Assembly (NCBI GenBank): GCA_964519955.1
Contig: CAZFLM010000044.1
Span: 1 to 56,174, forward strand
DNA length: 56,174 nt
DNA from: CAZFLM01 sp964519955
GTDB taxonomy: Bacteria > Armatimonadota > Chthonomonadetes > Chthonomonadales > CAJBBX01
Direction of reading: 5' to 3'
Part shown: piece after piece, positions 23,682 through 31,671 of the stretch
Layout: every line of letters starts with the position of its first letter
Position numbering within the stretch: position 1 is the stretch's first letter
Translations under genes and position numbers: made by a program
Notes under the pieces: generated by a model
The model's database searches: none
What the model saw: the letters and a program-made list of their open reading frames with translations, nothing else
Told to the model about the DNA's origin: nothing

Positions 23682-25589
23682 CTACTTGGCCGCGTCGGGC
23701 TCCGGCGTGATGCGGAACGTCACCGTGCCGCCGCGCAGTGGGGCGGTGAGCCGGATGCCGATGCGCGTGGCGGCGCGCTTGGCCGTTAGGTCCTCGTTCA
23801 CCGGCTCGGCCGCGAACTCCAGCGCAGTCCCCTCCGGCGCCGTGATCGCCACGAGCACGGACTTACCGCCGTCCTTCACGCGCACCGTGCGAGCGTCGAC
23901 CCTCTCCCACTCGCCGAAGGTGAGCAGCGCCATCTCGTAGGTGCTCGGCTCGCTGAAGGCGAAGGCATCTGTCACGGTGAGGCTGCCCGCGCCGCTGCGG
24001 TCGTAGACGTAGGAGCGCTCCATCTTCTGCAGCGCCGGCACGCTGTACGCCGACCGAATGTCGAAGCTCAACTCGTCGCGCTGTTCGGCGAAGCGGGTCG
24101 CCAGCACGTCGGCCTTGGCCTCGCGGCCCGCGCGCTGCAGCTCGCCCGCCAGCAGCGGCACGGCGTGGCCCCACGAGTTCAGCGCGCGGCTCTGGTAGCG
24201 GCGGGCGCTGAACGTGCGGGCCGTGTAGACCTCCGCGCCGATGTCCGGCAGCACCGCCATGCCGTCGACAAGCGCCATGAAGACGCCCACGTCGTTGTGG
24301 TTGTGGTTCTGGGCGTTGTGGGCGCCCTGGATGGCCACGCTCAGTCGGCAAGCGGAGCCAGGCGTGGGCCTCCCGATGTAGACACCCTCATGGTCGAACC
24401 AGGTGCGCTGCACTTCGGGCTTCGGCCACGCCTTCTCGACGTGGACGACCGGCGCCTTCTGCGGGAAGCGGTACATGATGGTATCGCACAGGCCGCCGCA
24501 GAGCGCACCGGGCTCCTGCGCGGCGCCCTTCCCGGTGAACCGGCGGCTGAGGTAGTCCACCAGGCCCGGCGCGGGTCGCGCTTCGACCGAGCAGTCCGCG
24601 AAGGCCGGGCACACTCCGCCGGCAATGGGCACCCGCGTGCCGTAGGCGGAGGGCATCACCGCCTCTTTGCGCGCCATCAGGTCGATGGCCCCGTTGGTTG
24701 CGCGGCGCACGGTCTCCGCCAGCCCGGCGTAGTGCCCGAAGCCGTAGTTCCAGTAGCCCACGCCCTCGTCGCAGTAGCCGTCCGGCCCGAAGCCCTCCAG
24801 CGCGTAGCGGGAGTAGTGCTCGGCAGCGAGCGCGTACCACGCCCGCTCCTTGGGGTCGTCGAGGGCAGCCAGCGCGGCGCCCGTTACCCCGGCGAGGCAG
24901 ACCGAGTTCCAGTTCATCTTGGCGGTTAGCCACCACTCCTTCTGCTTGCCGGAAACCATGCGACGGTAGGGCTCGAAGATGCGGCGCTGCAGCTCCTTCC
25001 GCGCCAGCGCCCGCACCTCGGGCGAGAGGCGGTCGCCCATCACCCAGAGGACAGTCGCCACATCCCAGCCGAGCAGCGAGGAGCCCAGATCGATGGTGAC
25101 GAGCTTGTCGTGGAAGTTGGTGAGGCCGCTGTCGTGTGCCGGCAGCACCCATGACTTCTCGGCGCAAATGGACTTGAGCGCCCCCTCCAGCGCCGGGACG
25201 AACCTGCCCTTCGCTTCGAGGAACTCCGCCAGCGCCAGCGTCTGCAGGCGGCCGTGGCGCGCGCCGATGACCGCCTGGCCGCGCGTGCGGTTGCCCGTCC
25301 GCGAGTAGTCGAGGTAGAGGTCTTCCGTCAGCTCGGGCATCGGCGCGGTCAGCAGCCCCTCTGCCTTGCGGATGGCCGCGCGCATCCCCTCCCCCGCTGC
25401 GAGCTTGGCCCAGGCAGCGCGGTCGGCGATGGTCGGGCCGAAGCCGCCGGGCGAGGCGGGCAGCGAGGCGGCGAGCTTCGCGACGTCCTCATCGGAGGGC
25501 TGGAACACGTCGGCGGCCTCGGTGGCGGGCGACGCGGCGGCCATCAGCGCGGCGGCCACCATCAGCATCCCTGCGGAGACGAGCGTCAT
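23682..25589 (-). CDS. Exported heparinase II/III-like polysaccharide lyase
   Basis: The 635-residue product has a signal peptide (MTLVSAGMLMVAAALMAAASPATEA). The alpha/alpha-toroid part (about 60-340) includes WWLTAKMNWNSVCLAG and DGYCDEGVGYWNYGFGHYAGLAE. The C-terminal beta-sandwich includes HNAQNHNHNDVGVFMALVDG, with the conserved His cluster of heparinase II/III-type lyases. The family eliminates uronic-acid polysaccharides such as heparin, heparan or alginate; the substrate here is unknown. The start at 25589 has GGGGAGGA upstream, which rejects the 732-residue frame that runs through repeats. Confidence 0.85.
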   Translation of the reverse strand: MTLVSAGMLMVAAALMAAASPATEAADVFQPSDEDVAKLAASLPASPGGFGPTIADRAAWAKLAAGEGMRAAIRKAEGLLTAPMPELTEDLYLDYSRTGNRTRGQAVIGARHGRLQTLALAEFLEAKGRFVPALEGALKSICAEKSWVLPAHDSGLTNFHDKLVTIDLGSSLLGWDVATVLWVMGDRLSPEVRALARKELQRRIFEPYRRMVSGKQKEWWLTAKMNWNSVCLAGVTGAALAALDDPKERAWYALAAEHYSRYALEGFGPDGYCDEGVGYWNYGFGHYAGLAETVRRATNGAIDLMARKEAVMPSAYGTRVPIAGGVCPAFADCSVEARPAPGLVDYLSRRFTGKGAAQEPGALCGGLCDTIMYRFPQKAPVVHVEKAWPKPEVQRTWFDHEGVYIGRPTPGSACRLSVAIQGAHNAQNHNHNDVGVFMALVDGMAVLPDIGAEVYTARTFSARRYQSRALNSWGHAVPLLAGELQRAGREAKADVLATRFAEQRDELSFDIRSAYSVPALQKMERSYVYDRSGAGSLTVTDAFAFSEPSTYEMALLTFGEWERVDARTVRVKDGGKSVLVAITAPEGTALEFAAEPVNEDLTAKRAATRIGIRLTAPLRGGTVTFRITPEPDAAK

Positions 25590-25679
25590 GGGTTGTCCTC
25601 CCCTAATGCACCGGACGTGCCGGCTTGCCGGCGCGACCGCGCTCCAAGCGTGGTCAACCCGGTCCTGCACCGGGCCAAA

Positions 25680-25846
25680 CCGGGTTGAAACATGGTCCTG
25701 AGCCGAGCGAAGTCCCCTGCGGGGACTGGGGTGCACGGCGAGCAACGGCGCGGCGGCGCACAAGCGAGCGGGTCGAACCCGGGTTGAAACCCGGTCCTGC
25801 CACGAGCGAAGTCCCCTGCGGGGACTGGGGTGCATCGCCGAGCAAT
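25680..25846. repeat. Structured intergenic repeat, two copies with 99-bp period
   Basis: Copy A (25680-25746) and copy B (25779-25846) share an identical 32-bp core (25704-25735 and 25803-25834). Each core holds the hairpin AGTCCCC-TGC-GGGGACT. In copy B a second hairpin, CCGGGT-TGAA-ACCCGG, lies just before it; in copy A its right arm is degenerate. A further partial copy occurs near 25650-25670. The array fills the gap between heparinase-like and metalloprotease genes and has no coding role. Confidence 0.8.
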
Positions 25847-25878
25847 GCCTTCGGCACGGGCCGGCACTCCCATACAAC

Positions 25879-25908
25879 ACCGCCGGCCCAGTTCCCCGGG
25901 CCGGCGGT
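25879..25908 (-). terminator. Terminator of the basic-secretory-type protease gene
   Basis: ACCGCCGGCCC (25879-25889) pairs with GGGCCGGCGGT (25898-25908), an 11-bp stem with an 8-base loop. It begins nine bases beyond the minus-strand stop at 25917. Confidence 0.75.
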
Positions 25909-25916
25909 CGGTGCGT

Positions 25917-26597
25917 CTACTTCGTCTTCAGCGTCTCCAGCCATTCCGTGTTCAGCGCGTCCAGGTCCTTGCCGGTGAGCGTCTTCCAGATGTCCTCGGT
26001 GTACTTGTCCGCCTTCAGCGCGGCGTCCAGCTTCTTGATGAGGTCCTTGTCATACTTGCCGCACGCCCAGTCGAGGAAGCAGCCGGTGGTGCGGTAGCTG
26101 TCGCGGCAGCTCGCCTTCGCGGGGTTCGGGTGCGGGCGGGCAGAGACCGGCTCGAAGCAGTAGAACCGCACGTAGTCCGCGATGCCCTCCACCAGCCACA
26201 CCGGGTCGTACTTCGGGTAGCCCTGCACCACGTGGCACAGCTCGTGCACGATCATGCCGATGTCGTTCGGGTTCTTGGCCACGTAGCGCGCCGAGACGCC
26301 GATGTTGCGCCCGCCCGTCGCCGCCACGCCGCCCGCCTCGAGGTCGATCTTGATCGTGATCTTCTCGGTGGACAGCTTCTCCACACCCAGTATCTGGCCG
26401 ATCTTCGGATACCACTCCTTCGCGACGGCGTCCGCCTTCTTCGCGAACTTGGCCAGCGTCTCGACCTGGCTGGCATCCGTCACGATGGGCGATGAGGCCT
26501 TGTCCTGAGCGCCCGCCCCCGCCGCCGCCAATGCCAGAAGCCCGGCCGCAGCCGCCAGCACACCCGCTCGCCGCGCGAGCCGTACCGAAACCGTCAT
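25917..26597 (-). CDS. Secreted zinc peptidase-like protein, basic secretory protein family
   Basis: The 226-residue product has a signal peptide (about residues 1-30, AAAAGLLALAAAGAGAQ). The gluzincin-type motif is VHELCHVVQGY (HExxH) followed by WLVEGIADYVRFY, whose Glu would be the third zinc ligand. This arrangement matches the plant/bacterial basic secretory protein family (peptidase-like). It probably acts outside the cytoplasm; its substrate is unknown. A TACAAT -10-like element lies on the minus strand at 26743-26748, and the 35-bp dispersed element lies in its leader. Confidence 0.8.
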   Translation of the reverse strand: MTVSVRLARRAGVLAAAAGLLALAAAGAGAQDKASSPIVTDASQVETLAKFAKKADAVAKEWYPKIGQILGVEKLSTEKITIKIDLEAGGVAATGGRNIGVSARYVAKNPNDIGMIVHELCHVVQGYPKYDPVWLVEGIADYVRFYCFEPVSARPHPNPAKASCRDSYRTTGCFLDWACGKYDKDLIKKLDAALKADKYTEDIWKTLTGKDLDALNTEWLETLKTK

Positions 26598-26649
26598 CGT
26601 CTCTCCCTATCCCGGCAGTTGGTCGAGTTGCCCGGCCCGACGAGGACAG

Positions 26650-26684
26650 CAGCGCCGCGGTGGGATGGGCCTCCGTGCCCGTCC
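26650..26684 (-). repeat. 35-bp dispersed element, copy 2
   Basis: On the minus strand this reads GGACGGGCACGGAGG... and matches 21956-21990 at 33 of 35 positions. It lies about 52 bases upstream of the metalloprotease start (26597), in the same orientation relative to the gene as copy 1. Confidence 0.8.
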
Positions 26685-26768
26685 GGTACCAGTGGTCACA
26701 CGATCGGGCTGGATGCGGCCCTGCCGGCAGGCCGCCAGATCCATTGTACCGGCCCCCCGATGGCGCGC

Positions 26769-27386
26769 CTACGTCAGCCACACGAAGTGCAGCCCGGTGG
26801 TCCGGTTGAGGCGCTTCAGTTCCTCGGCCGTGCAGCACCCGATGAGGCAGTCCTGGCCGAGCGGCAGGAAGGTGTAATGGACGTCGCGGTGCTGCGCGTC
26901 GAGCAGGTCCGCGAACCGCGAGAAGATGGTGGGGTCGGCCCAGTCATCCTTCACCTCGGCTTCCCAGTCGAACCGATCCCCGTAGAGCACGAACGAGAGG
27001 CGCGCCTCGCCTGCCTCCACGTCCACGTAGTCGTCGATGTCCGTGATGGGCAGCACGTCGCCCGCCAGGTCGCGCATCATCTCGGCGACGCACGCGTAGT
27101 CGCCGTGGTCCTCGATGCACTCCGAGTCGAAGTGCCGCAGGGCGTCGCAGAACGGGTCGAACGGCTCCGCCTCGCGCCCGTTCCCCACGATCGTGAGCAG
27201 ATGGATCGCGTCGCGCTCCAGATCGACACGCTCGTTGTCCCGCAGCAGGTCGGCCACGGTGATCCCGCGCCTCAGCCGGATGCCGCACTTCGCCAGCTCC
27301 GCCAACTGCCCTTCCAGGCTGCCGCCGGCCACACGGGCTTTCGACTTCTTCAGCGCCGCCTTTATCAGCAACTTGAACACGCTCAT
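26769..27386 (-). CDS. DUF6630-like protein
   Basis: The 205-residue product starts MSVFKLLIKAALKKSKARV. It contains ARLSFVLYGDRFDWEAEVKDDWADPTIFSRFADLL and ends QDCLIGCCTAEELKRLNRTTGLHFVWL, the layout I associate with DUF6630. The role is unknown; it is cytoplasmic and acidic. GGAGG abuts the ATG at 27386, which is too close for a normal ribosome site. The GTG two codons later (27380) would have a normal spacing and may be the true start. It lies upstream of the protease gene on the same strand. Confidence 0.6.
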   Translation of the reverse strand: MSVFKLLIKAALKKSKARVAGGSLEGQLAELAKCGIRLRRGITVADLLRDNERVDLERDAIHLLTIVGNGREAEPFDPFCDALRHFDSECIEDHGDYACVAEMMRDLAGDVLPITDIDDYVDVEAGEARLSFVLYGDRFDWEAEVKDDWADPTIFSRFADLLDAQHRDVHYTFLPLGQDCLIGCCTAEELKRLNRTTGLHFVWLT

Positions 27387-27483
27387 CCTCCGTTGCGCAG
27401 CGGTCCCCCGGTCCCTAGTTCGCCGCTGCACGGGGCGGAACCTGCCAGGCGAGGAGAGGCGGCGGCACAGCGGCATGCCAACC

Positions 27484-27512
27484 GGGCCCCGCCGGCGAGC
27501 GCGGCGAGGCCC
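27484..27512 (-). terminator. Probable terminator of the HAF-repeat gene
   Basis: GGGCCCCGCCG (27484-27494) pairs with CGGCGAGGCCC (27502-27512) at ten of eleven positions with a 7-base loop. It lies 23 bases beyond the minus-strand stop at 27535. Confidence 0.5.
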
Positions 27513-27534
27513 GATGCGGTACGCGTGGGAGCGG

Positions 27535-28590
27535 CTACGGCACGGGCACGAGCAGGATCGCCCGCGACGCCAGGCCGGAGGAAGTCGGGGTGCGCCCCCA
27601 GGCCGCGATGTAGCCGGTGTTGCTGATGCCGTAGGCGTAGTTGATCTCCCAGCCCACGGTCTCGGTCAGCGTGGCATTGAGGTCGACGAGTCGCCTGCCG
27701 TTGTACAGGAAGGCGTGCGTGCCGCCGTTCTTCATGTCAGAGTAGCCGACCACGTACCCCTGGTCATTGAGCGCGTAGGCGGCGCTGTAGAGGTAGCGCC
27801 CCTTCTCGAGCACGCCCAGGTCCTTCATCCGGCCGCCCGACCACACGAAGGCATGCGAGTCGCCGCTCGCGGTCTCCGACTCGCCGACGATCAGGCCGCT
27901 GCGGTTGATGCCATACGCGTAGGAGCCCGGCCCGCCGAGGGTGCCCAGGTCGCGCATGCCGGACGCTGCATCCCAGCGGAACGCCCGGTTCGGCCACATG
28001 CCCCACAGGGCGGACCACGTGTTGGCGATGCCGCAGACCACGCCCAGGTCGTTAATGCCGGTCGCGTTGCTGAACGAGCCGTCCGGCAGCAGCCCCAGCG
28101 AGGTCATCTGTCCGGCCGCGCTCCGAACGAAGGCGAGCACGACGGAGTCGCCCGCCAGGGCCGCGCGCCCGACGATGGCCCCGGCGCTGTTGACGGCATT
28201 CGCGCAGCTCGTCGAGCCGCCCAGCGTGCCGAGGTCCGTGAGCCCGACGGCCGCGGTCCAGAGGAAGGCGTGGGAGAAGCGGGTCGTGCCGGCGCTGCCG
28301 ACCGCGGCCCCGGCGTCGTTCAGGCCCATTGCCTCGCCGGACGTGCCGCCGAGGGTGCCCAGATCGAGGAGAGCGGCGCCGGTGAAGAAGAAGGGGTGCA
28401 TCGAGTTGCCGGGCACCCGCGCGCCGCCGACCACCTGGCCGGAGGCGTTCACTCCCCTCGTCCGGCTGTAGTTGCCGCCCAGCGTGCCGAGGTCGATGGG
28501 ACGATAGCGTTGAGCCAATGCGGGCGATATGCACCACGCCAGTGCGATCGCCGCCAACAGCATGCGGCCGCCGTGTCGTACTCCGTACAT
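27535..28590 (-). CDS. Exported HAF-repeat protein
   Basis: The 351-residue product has a signal peptide (ending SPALAQ, about residue 27) and at least six repeats built on DLGTLGG followed by a VNASGQVVG- or INDLGVVCG-type turn (for example YRPIDLGTLGGNYSRTRGVNASGQVVG). This is the HAF extracellular repeat family, a probable secreted beta-propeller without a known activity. GGAGG lies five bases before the ATG. A strong promoter (28654-28682) lies upstream. Confidence 0.85.
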   Translation of the reverse strand: MYGVRHGGRMLLAAIALAWCISPALAQRYRPIDLGTLGGNYSRTRGVNASGQVVGGARVPGNSMHPFFFTGAALLDLGTLGGTSGEAMGLNDAGAAVGSAGTTRFSHAFLWTAAVGLTDLGTLGGSTSCANAVNSAGAIVGRAALAGDSVVLAFVRSAAGQMTSLGLLPDGSFSNATGINDLGVVCGIANTWSALWGMWPNRAFRWDAASGMRDLGTLGGPGSYAYGINRSGLIVGESETASGDSHAFVWSGGRMKDLGVLEKGRYLYSAAYALNDQGYVVGYSDMKNGGTHAFLYNGRRLVDLNATLTETVGWEINYAYGISNTGYIAAWGRTPTSSGLASRAILLVPVP

Positions 28591-28653
28591 GGCATCCTCC
28601 GCGCCGAAGGACTGGGCCTCCCCGACAGAACGACCAGGTTGTGCCCCACGCCC

Positions 28654-28682
28654 ACTGTAGCACCGCGCCCGGGCGGCGTCAA
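28654..28682 (-). promoter_or_regulatory. Sigma-70-type promoter of the HAF-repeat gene
   Basis: On the minus strand TTGACG (28677-28682) and TACAGT (28654-28659) are separated by exactly 17 bp. Transcription would begin near 28647, about 57 bases before the start codon. Confidence 0.7.
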
Positions 28683-28775
28683 GGTGGCAGGCCTCGCTAC
28701 CGGCGCGTGCCGTGGGAGGTGCCTACCCCCCCGCCATCGAACTTGGCGCCAGCGCCCAACACATGGAGACACCAG

Positions 28776-29801
28776 ATGCAACTGCCCTACCCGGCGGCGT
28801 CCGACGAGATCATGGCCCCGTTGTTCGAGATAGCCGACAACTACGATCTCGCGGCGCCATGGACGACGCTCTCGAACTCGCAGCCCTTCTGCGTGTGCGC
28901 CAAACCGGGCGCCGAGCCGGTGCCTTGCGTGGCGATGGGCGCGGGCGGCGACGTGTTCGGCATCGCCATCTACCCGGACGAGGACGGGCGGCGCACGTTC
29001 GAGTGGATGCGCACGGGCGATGTCGGCCTGGTGCATGAGGAGCGGCACCGCATCCGCACCGCGTCGCTGACGTTCTCCGACCGCAAGGAACTCTCGCCCG
29101 ACGCGCTCAAGCAGATCAAGCGGCTGGGCCGCACCTACCGCGGCGCCGGGGCGTGGCCGGACTTCCAGAGCTACATCCCGGGCTACCTGCCGTGGCTCCT
29201 CACCGAGGACGACGCCTACCATCTCGGCCTGGCGATGCGGGCGGCGGTGCATCTTGCCCTCGCAGGCGTCCGCGGCAAGCCGGTGCCGGAGGACGACGAC
29301 GAGCGGGTGCCGCACGTCACGTTCGGCGGCAAGGGCGGCATGAAGGTCGATGTGCGCCCGCTCGCCCCGCATCCGCCGCCGCGCCCACTGCCGATGCTGC
29401 CCGCCGACGAGGCGCTCGTTGCGCGCCTGCGAAAGGACTGCCGCAAAGCGTCCAGCATCTGGGAGATGGGCGCTTTTGCGAGCGAGATGGTGGTAGCCGA
29501 GCGCGGCCAGCGCCCATATATGACCACCATCGCCCTCCTGGTCGACGCCGAGCAGCACCTGATCCTGCACAACCAACTGCTGAAGCCGACCGAACTGCCC
29601 GACGGCATCCTCCACACGCTCACGCAGGCCATCGACTACAACGGATCGATCCCCGCGGAGGTGCGCATTGCGGACGACACGGTGGCAGCCATTGCCGGGC
29701 AGACGCTGAAGGCGCTGGGCATCCGCCTGAGGCGTGCCAAGTGCCTGCACGTGGAGGACGTCCACGAGGGCCTGATGCGGCACCTGGACAACATGGAGTA
29801 G
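28776..29801 (+). CDS. DUF7309/DUF6930-like protein, paralogue 1
   Basis: The 341-residue product has an N-terminal region of the form MAPLFEIADNYDLAAPWTTLSNSQPFCV...FGIAIYPDEDGRRTFEWM. The C-terminal half is RKASSIWEMGAFASEMVVAERGQRPYMTTIALLVDAEQHLIL...IPAEVRIADDTVAAIAGQTLKALGIRLRRAKCL. I associate this two-part layout with DUF7309 plus DUF6930, families without known function. The ATG at 28776 has GGAG eight bases upstream. The next gene is a paralogue of the same length and order. Confidence 0.65.
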   Translation: MQLPYPAASDEIMAPLFEIADNYDLAAPWTTLSNSQPFCVCAKPGAEPVPCVAMGAGGDVFGIAIYPDEDGRRTFEWMRTGDVGLVHEERHRIRTASLTFSDRKELSPDALKQIKRLGRTYRGAGAWPDFQSYIPGYLPWLLTEDDAYHLGLAMRAAVHLALAGVRGKPVPEDDDERVPHVTFGGKGGMKVDVRPLAPHPPPRPLPMLPADEALVARLRKDCRKASSIWEMGAFASEMVVAERGQRPYMTTIALLVDAEQHLILHNQLLKPTELPDGILHTLTQAIDYNGSIPAEVRIADDTVAAIAGQTLKALGIRLRRAKCLHVEDVHEGLMRHLDNME

Positions 29802-29840
29802 GCTGGACGAACCACAACCCAGGAGCGGAAGGCACACAGG

Positions 29841-30860
29841 ATGATGGCGGAACACGACGTACCGGCAAGCGACGAGACGATGGCGGGGCTCTATGACCTC
29901 GCGGAGCGGTTCCTGCAGGAGCAGCCCTGGAACTCGCTCACGGACGAGAACGGGTTCTGCATCCCGTCGACGATCGAGCCGGAGCCGACGATCTGCTCGG
30001 TGCTCGGCGCGGACGGTCTCGCGTACGGTCTGGAGATGTTCCCCGGCATCGAGGGCCACCGCACCCTGGAAGCGTTCCTGGGAGACAGCGACGCGGAGTT
30101 CTTCGCGGCCATGCCGTACGTCCGCAGCCTGACGCTCACGTTCGAGGCCCGCGACCAACTGGAGCCACACCAGTGGGAACTCATCAGCCGCCTCGGCCGC
30201 GATGGACGGGAACCACCCGAATGGCCCGCATTCGCCAGCAAGCGGCCGGGCTACGCATCCTGGGCGCTCACCGAGGGTGAGGCCGCGGAGATGCGCTGCG
30301 GGCTGGAGTGCGCCCTCCACCTGTGCGCCCTCACGGCGGAGCGCCCGCCGAACTGGTCGTTCGACGACGAGGCGCTGCCACTCGTCGCCCTGGTGGGCGA
30401 TACCGACATCCAACTGACCTGGCACCGCTTCGACGCGCTCCCGCCGCGCGAGTTCCGGGCGGCGCCGGTCCCGCAGGAGCGCATCGACGCGGCCCTGAAC
30501 AGCGCGGCGCGGACCAAGCAGCCGTGGGAGATGGATGCGTTCCACACCAACGTGCGGGTGGGCGAGGAGGGCACGCGGCAGATGGTTCCGCAAGCGGTGG
30601 CGGTGATGGAGGCCGCGACGGGCGACTGCGCCGCGCTGCGGATGCTGGACTGCACGCAATGGCCGGACGGGCTGCCGGGCGTCCTGCTCGACGCCATCGA
30701 CGAGAAGGGCCGGGTTCCCTCCGAACTGCGCATCGAGTCTGAGGAACTGCAGGTCGCCCTGGCCCCCACGCTCGACGCGCTCGGCATCCGCGCGAAGAAG
30801 GCGCGGCTCTACGCCGTGGAGGAGATCAGGGCGCGCTTCCTCGGCGAGTTCGAGGGCTGA
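29841..30860 (+). CDS. DUF7309/DUF6930-like protein, paralogue 2
   Basis: The 339-residue product follows its paralogue by 39 bases and aligns with it throughout. Shared segments are DETMAGLYDLAERFLQEQPWNSLTDENGFCIPS...YGLEMFPGIEGHRTLEAFL, the middle PGYASWALTEGEAAEMRCGLECALHLCAL, and the end VPSELRIESEELQVALAPTLDALGIRAKKARL. No signal peptide or catalytic motif is evident. The pair must have arisen by tandem duplication and then diverged strongly. Function unknown. Confidence 0.65.
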   Translation: MMAEHDVPASDETMAGLYDLAERFLQEQPWNSLTDENGFCIPSTIEPEPTICSVLGADGLAYGLEMFPGIEGHRTLEAFLGDSDAEFFAAMPYVRSLTLTFEARDQLEPHQWELISRLGRDGREPPEWPAFASKRPGYASWALTEGEAAEMRCGLECALHLCALTAERPPNWSFDDEALPLVALVGDTDIQLTWHRFDALPPREFRAAPVPQERIDAALNSAARTKQPWEMDAFHTNVRVGEEGTRQMVPQAVAVMEAATGDCAALRMLDCTQWPDGLPGVLLDAIDEKGRVPSELRIESEELQVALAPTLDALGIRAKKARLYAVEEIRARFLGEFEG

Positions 30861-30875
30861 GCGCCTGTTGCCGCG

Positions 30876-31532
30876 TCAGGCCAGGACGACGCCGAGGGGG
30901 AACACGGCGCCGGCCTGGCCTGTGGCGGCGAGCACGAACCGGACCGCGCACGCGTAGGCGGAGGGCTCCACGGTGACGGTTTCGGTCAGGTGCTCCGGAG
31001 TATAGGCAGCGAACGCCGCGCTGGTGTAGCGGCCCGAGGGCAGGCGGCGCGGGCTGGCAAGACGCTGGAGCATCAGCTCCGTGACGACGCCCGGCGCGTT
31101 GGCGCCCGATGCCGCGAAGGTGATCTGCCCCGCCTCGGCAGTGGCGGTGACGACGACGCTGTCGCCAGTGAACGAAGCGGTCGGCGGGGCCAGGGGCACG
31201 TCGCCCGTGGGGTTGACCTGCAGGAACCGGGTGGAGAGCCCGGTGAAGGCGTTGTAGCCGGCCGGCGAGTAGACCTTGCCGGTGATGCGGTCGTGCAGCT
31301 CGATGGTGCCCGCGTAGCGGTGCCACTCCGCGGCCTGCGCGGGCGTCATGCTGTTCCACGCGGCGCTGACCTGCCGCATGCGCCCCGCCACGGCCTTCTG
31401 CGCCGGCGAGGAGCCGCGCCGGTAGCTGGGGCGCCGCCGCACGGCCGGCCCGCTCTTGAGCTGAACCACCACGAGGTCGCCGACCCGCCCGACCACCCTC
31501 TCGAACGCCATCCCCGTCGCAGCGCGTGCCAT
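30876..31532 (-). CDS. Hypothetical protein with helical N-terminus and beta C-terminal domain
   Basis: The 218-residue product starts MARAATGMAFERVVGRVGDLVVVQLKSGPAVRRRPSYRRGS. A helical segment follows (AQKAVAGRMRQVSAAWNSMTPAQAAEWHRYAGTI), then YNAFTGLSTRFLQVNPTGD and a C-terminal Thr/Val-rich beta region. No family is recognised. The start is uncertain; 31532 has GGGGGT just upstream, and 31511 or 31562 are alternatives. It lies downstream of the NACHT-LRR gene on the same strand, separated by a palindrome. Confidence 0.5.
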   Translation of the reverse strand: MARAATGMAFERVVGRVGDLVVVQLKSGPAVRRRPSYRRGSSPAQKAVAGRMRQVSAAWNSMTPAQAAEWHRYAGTIELHDRITGKVYSPAGYNAFTGLSTRFLQVNPTGDVPLAPPTASFTGDSVVVTATAEAGQITFAASGANAPGVVTELMLQRLASPRRLPSGRYTSAAFAAYTPEHLTETVTVEPSAYACAVRFVLAATGQAGAVFPLGVVLA

Positions 31533-31580
31533 ACCCCCATTGTCGGCCGCCCCGCCGGGCATCTTCAGGCTGTCGTCCCG

Positions 31581-31623
31581 CTTTCATCCCGGTATCATCG
31601 CAGCGATGATAGCCCGATGAAAG
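31581..31623. repeat. 43-bp imperfect palindrome between NACHT-LRR and hypothetical genes
   Basis: CTTTCATC (31581-31588) pairs with GATGAAAG (31616-31623), and inside it TATCATCG (31593-31600) pairs with CGATGATA (31604-31611) around a CAG loop. A 4-by-4 internal loop separates the two stems. It lies beyond the minus-strand stop of the NACHT-LRR gene (31672), without a U-tract. It may be a terminator, a binding site, or both. Confidence 0.75.
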
Positions 31624-31671
31624 CCTGATGGTAGCGGGATGATGCCGGGGGAGGCAGATGGTGGGCGGGGG

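Noticed and set aside
23682..25880. Longer 732-residue version of the heparinase-like protein
   Set aside because: The extra N-terminus is translated repeat DNA; ATG 25589 has a strong ribosome site and gives a signal peptide.
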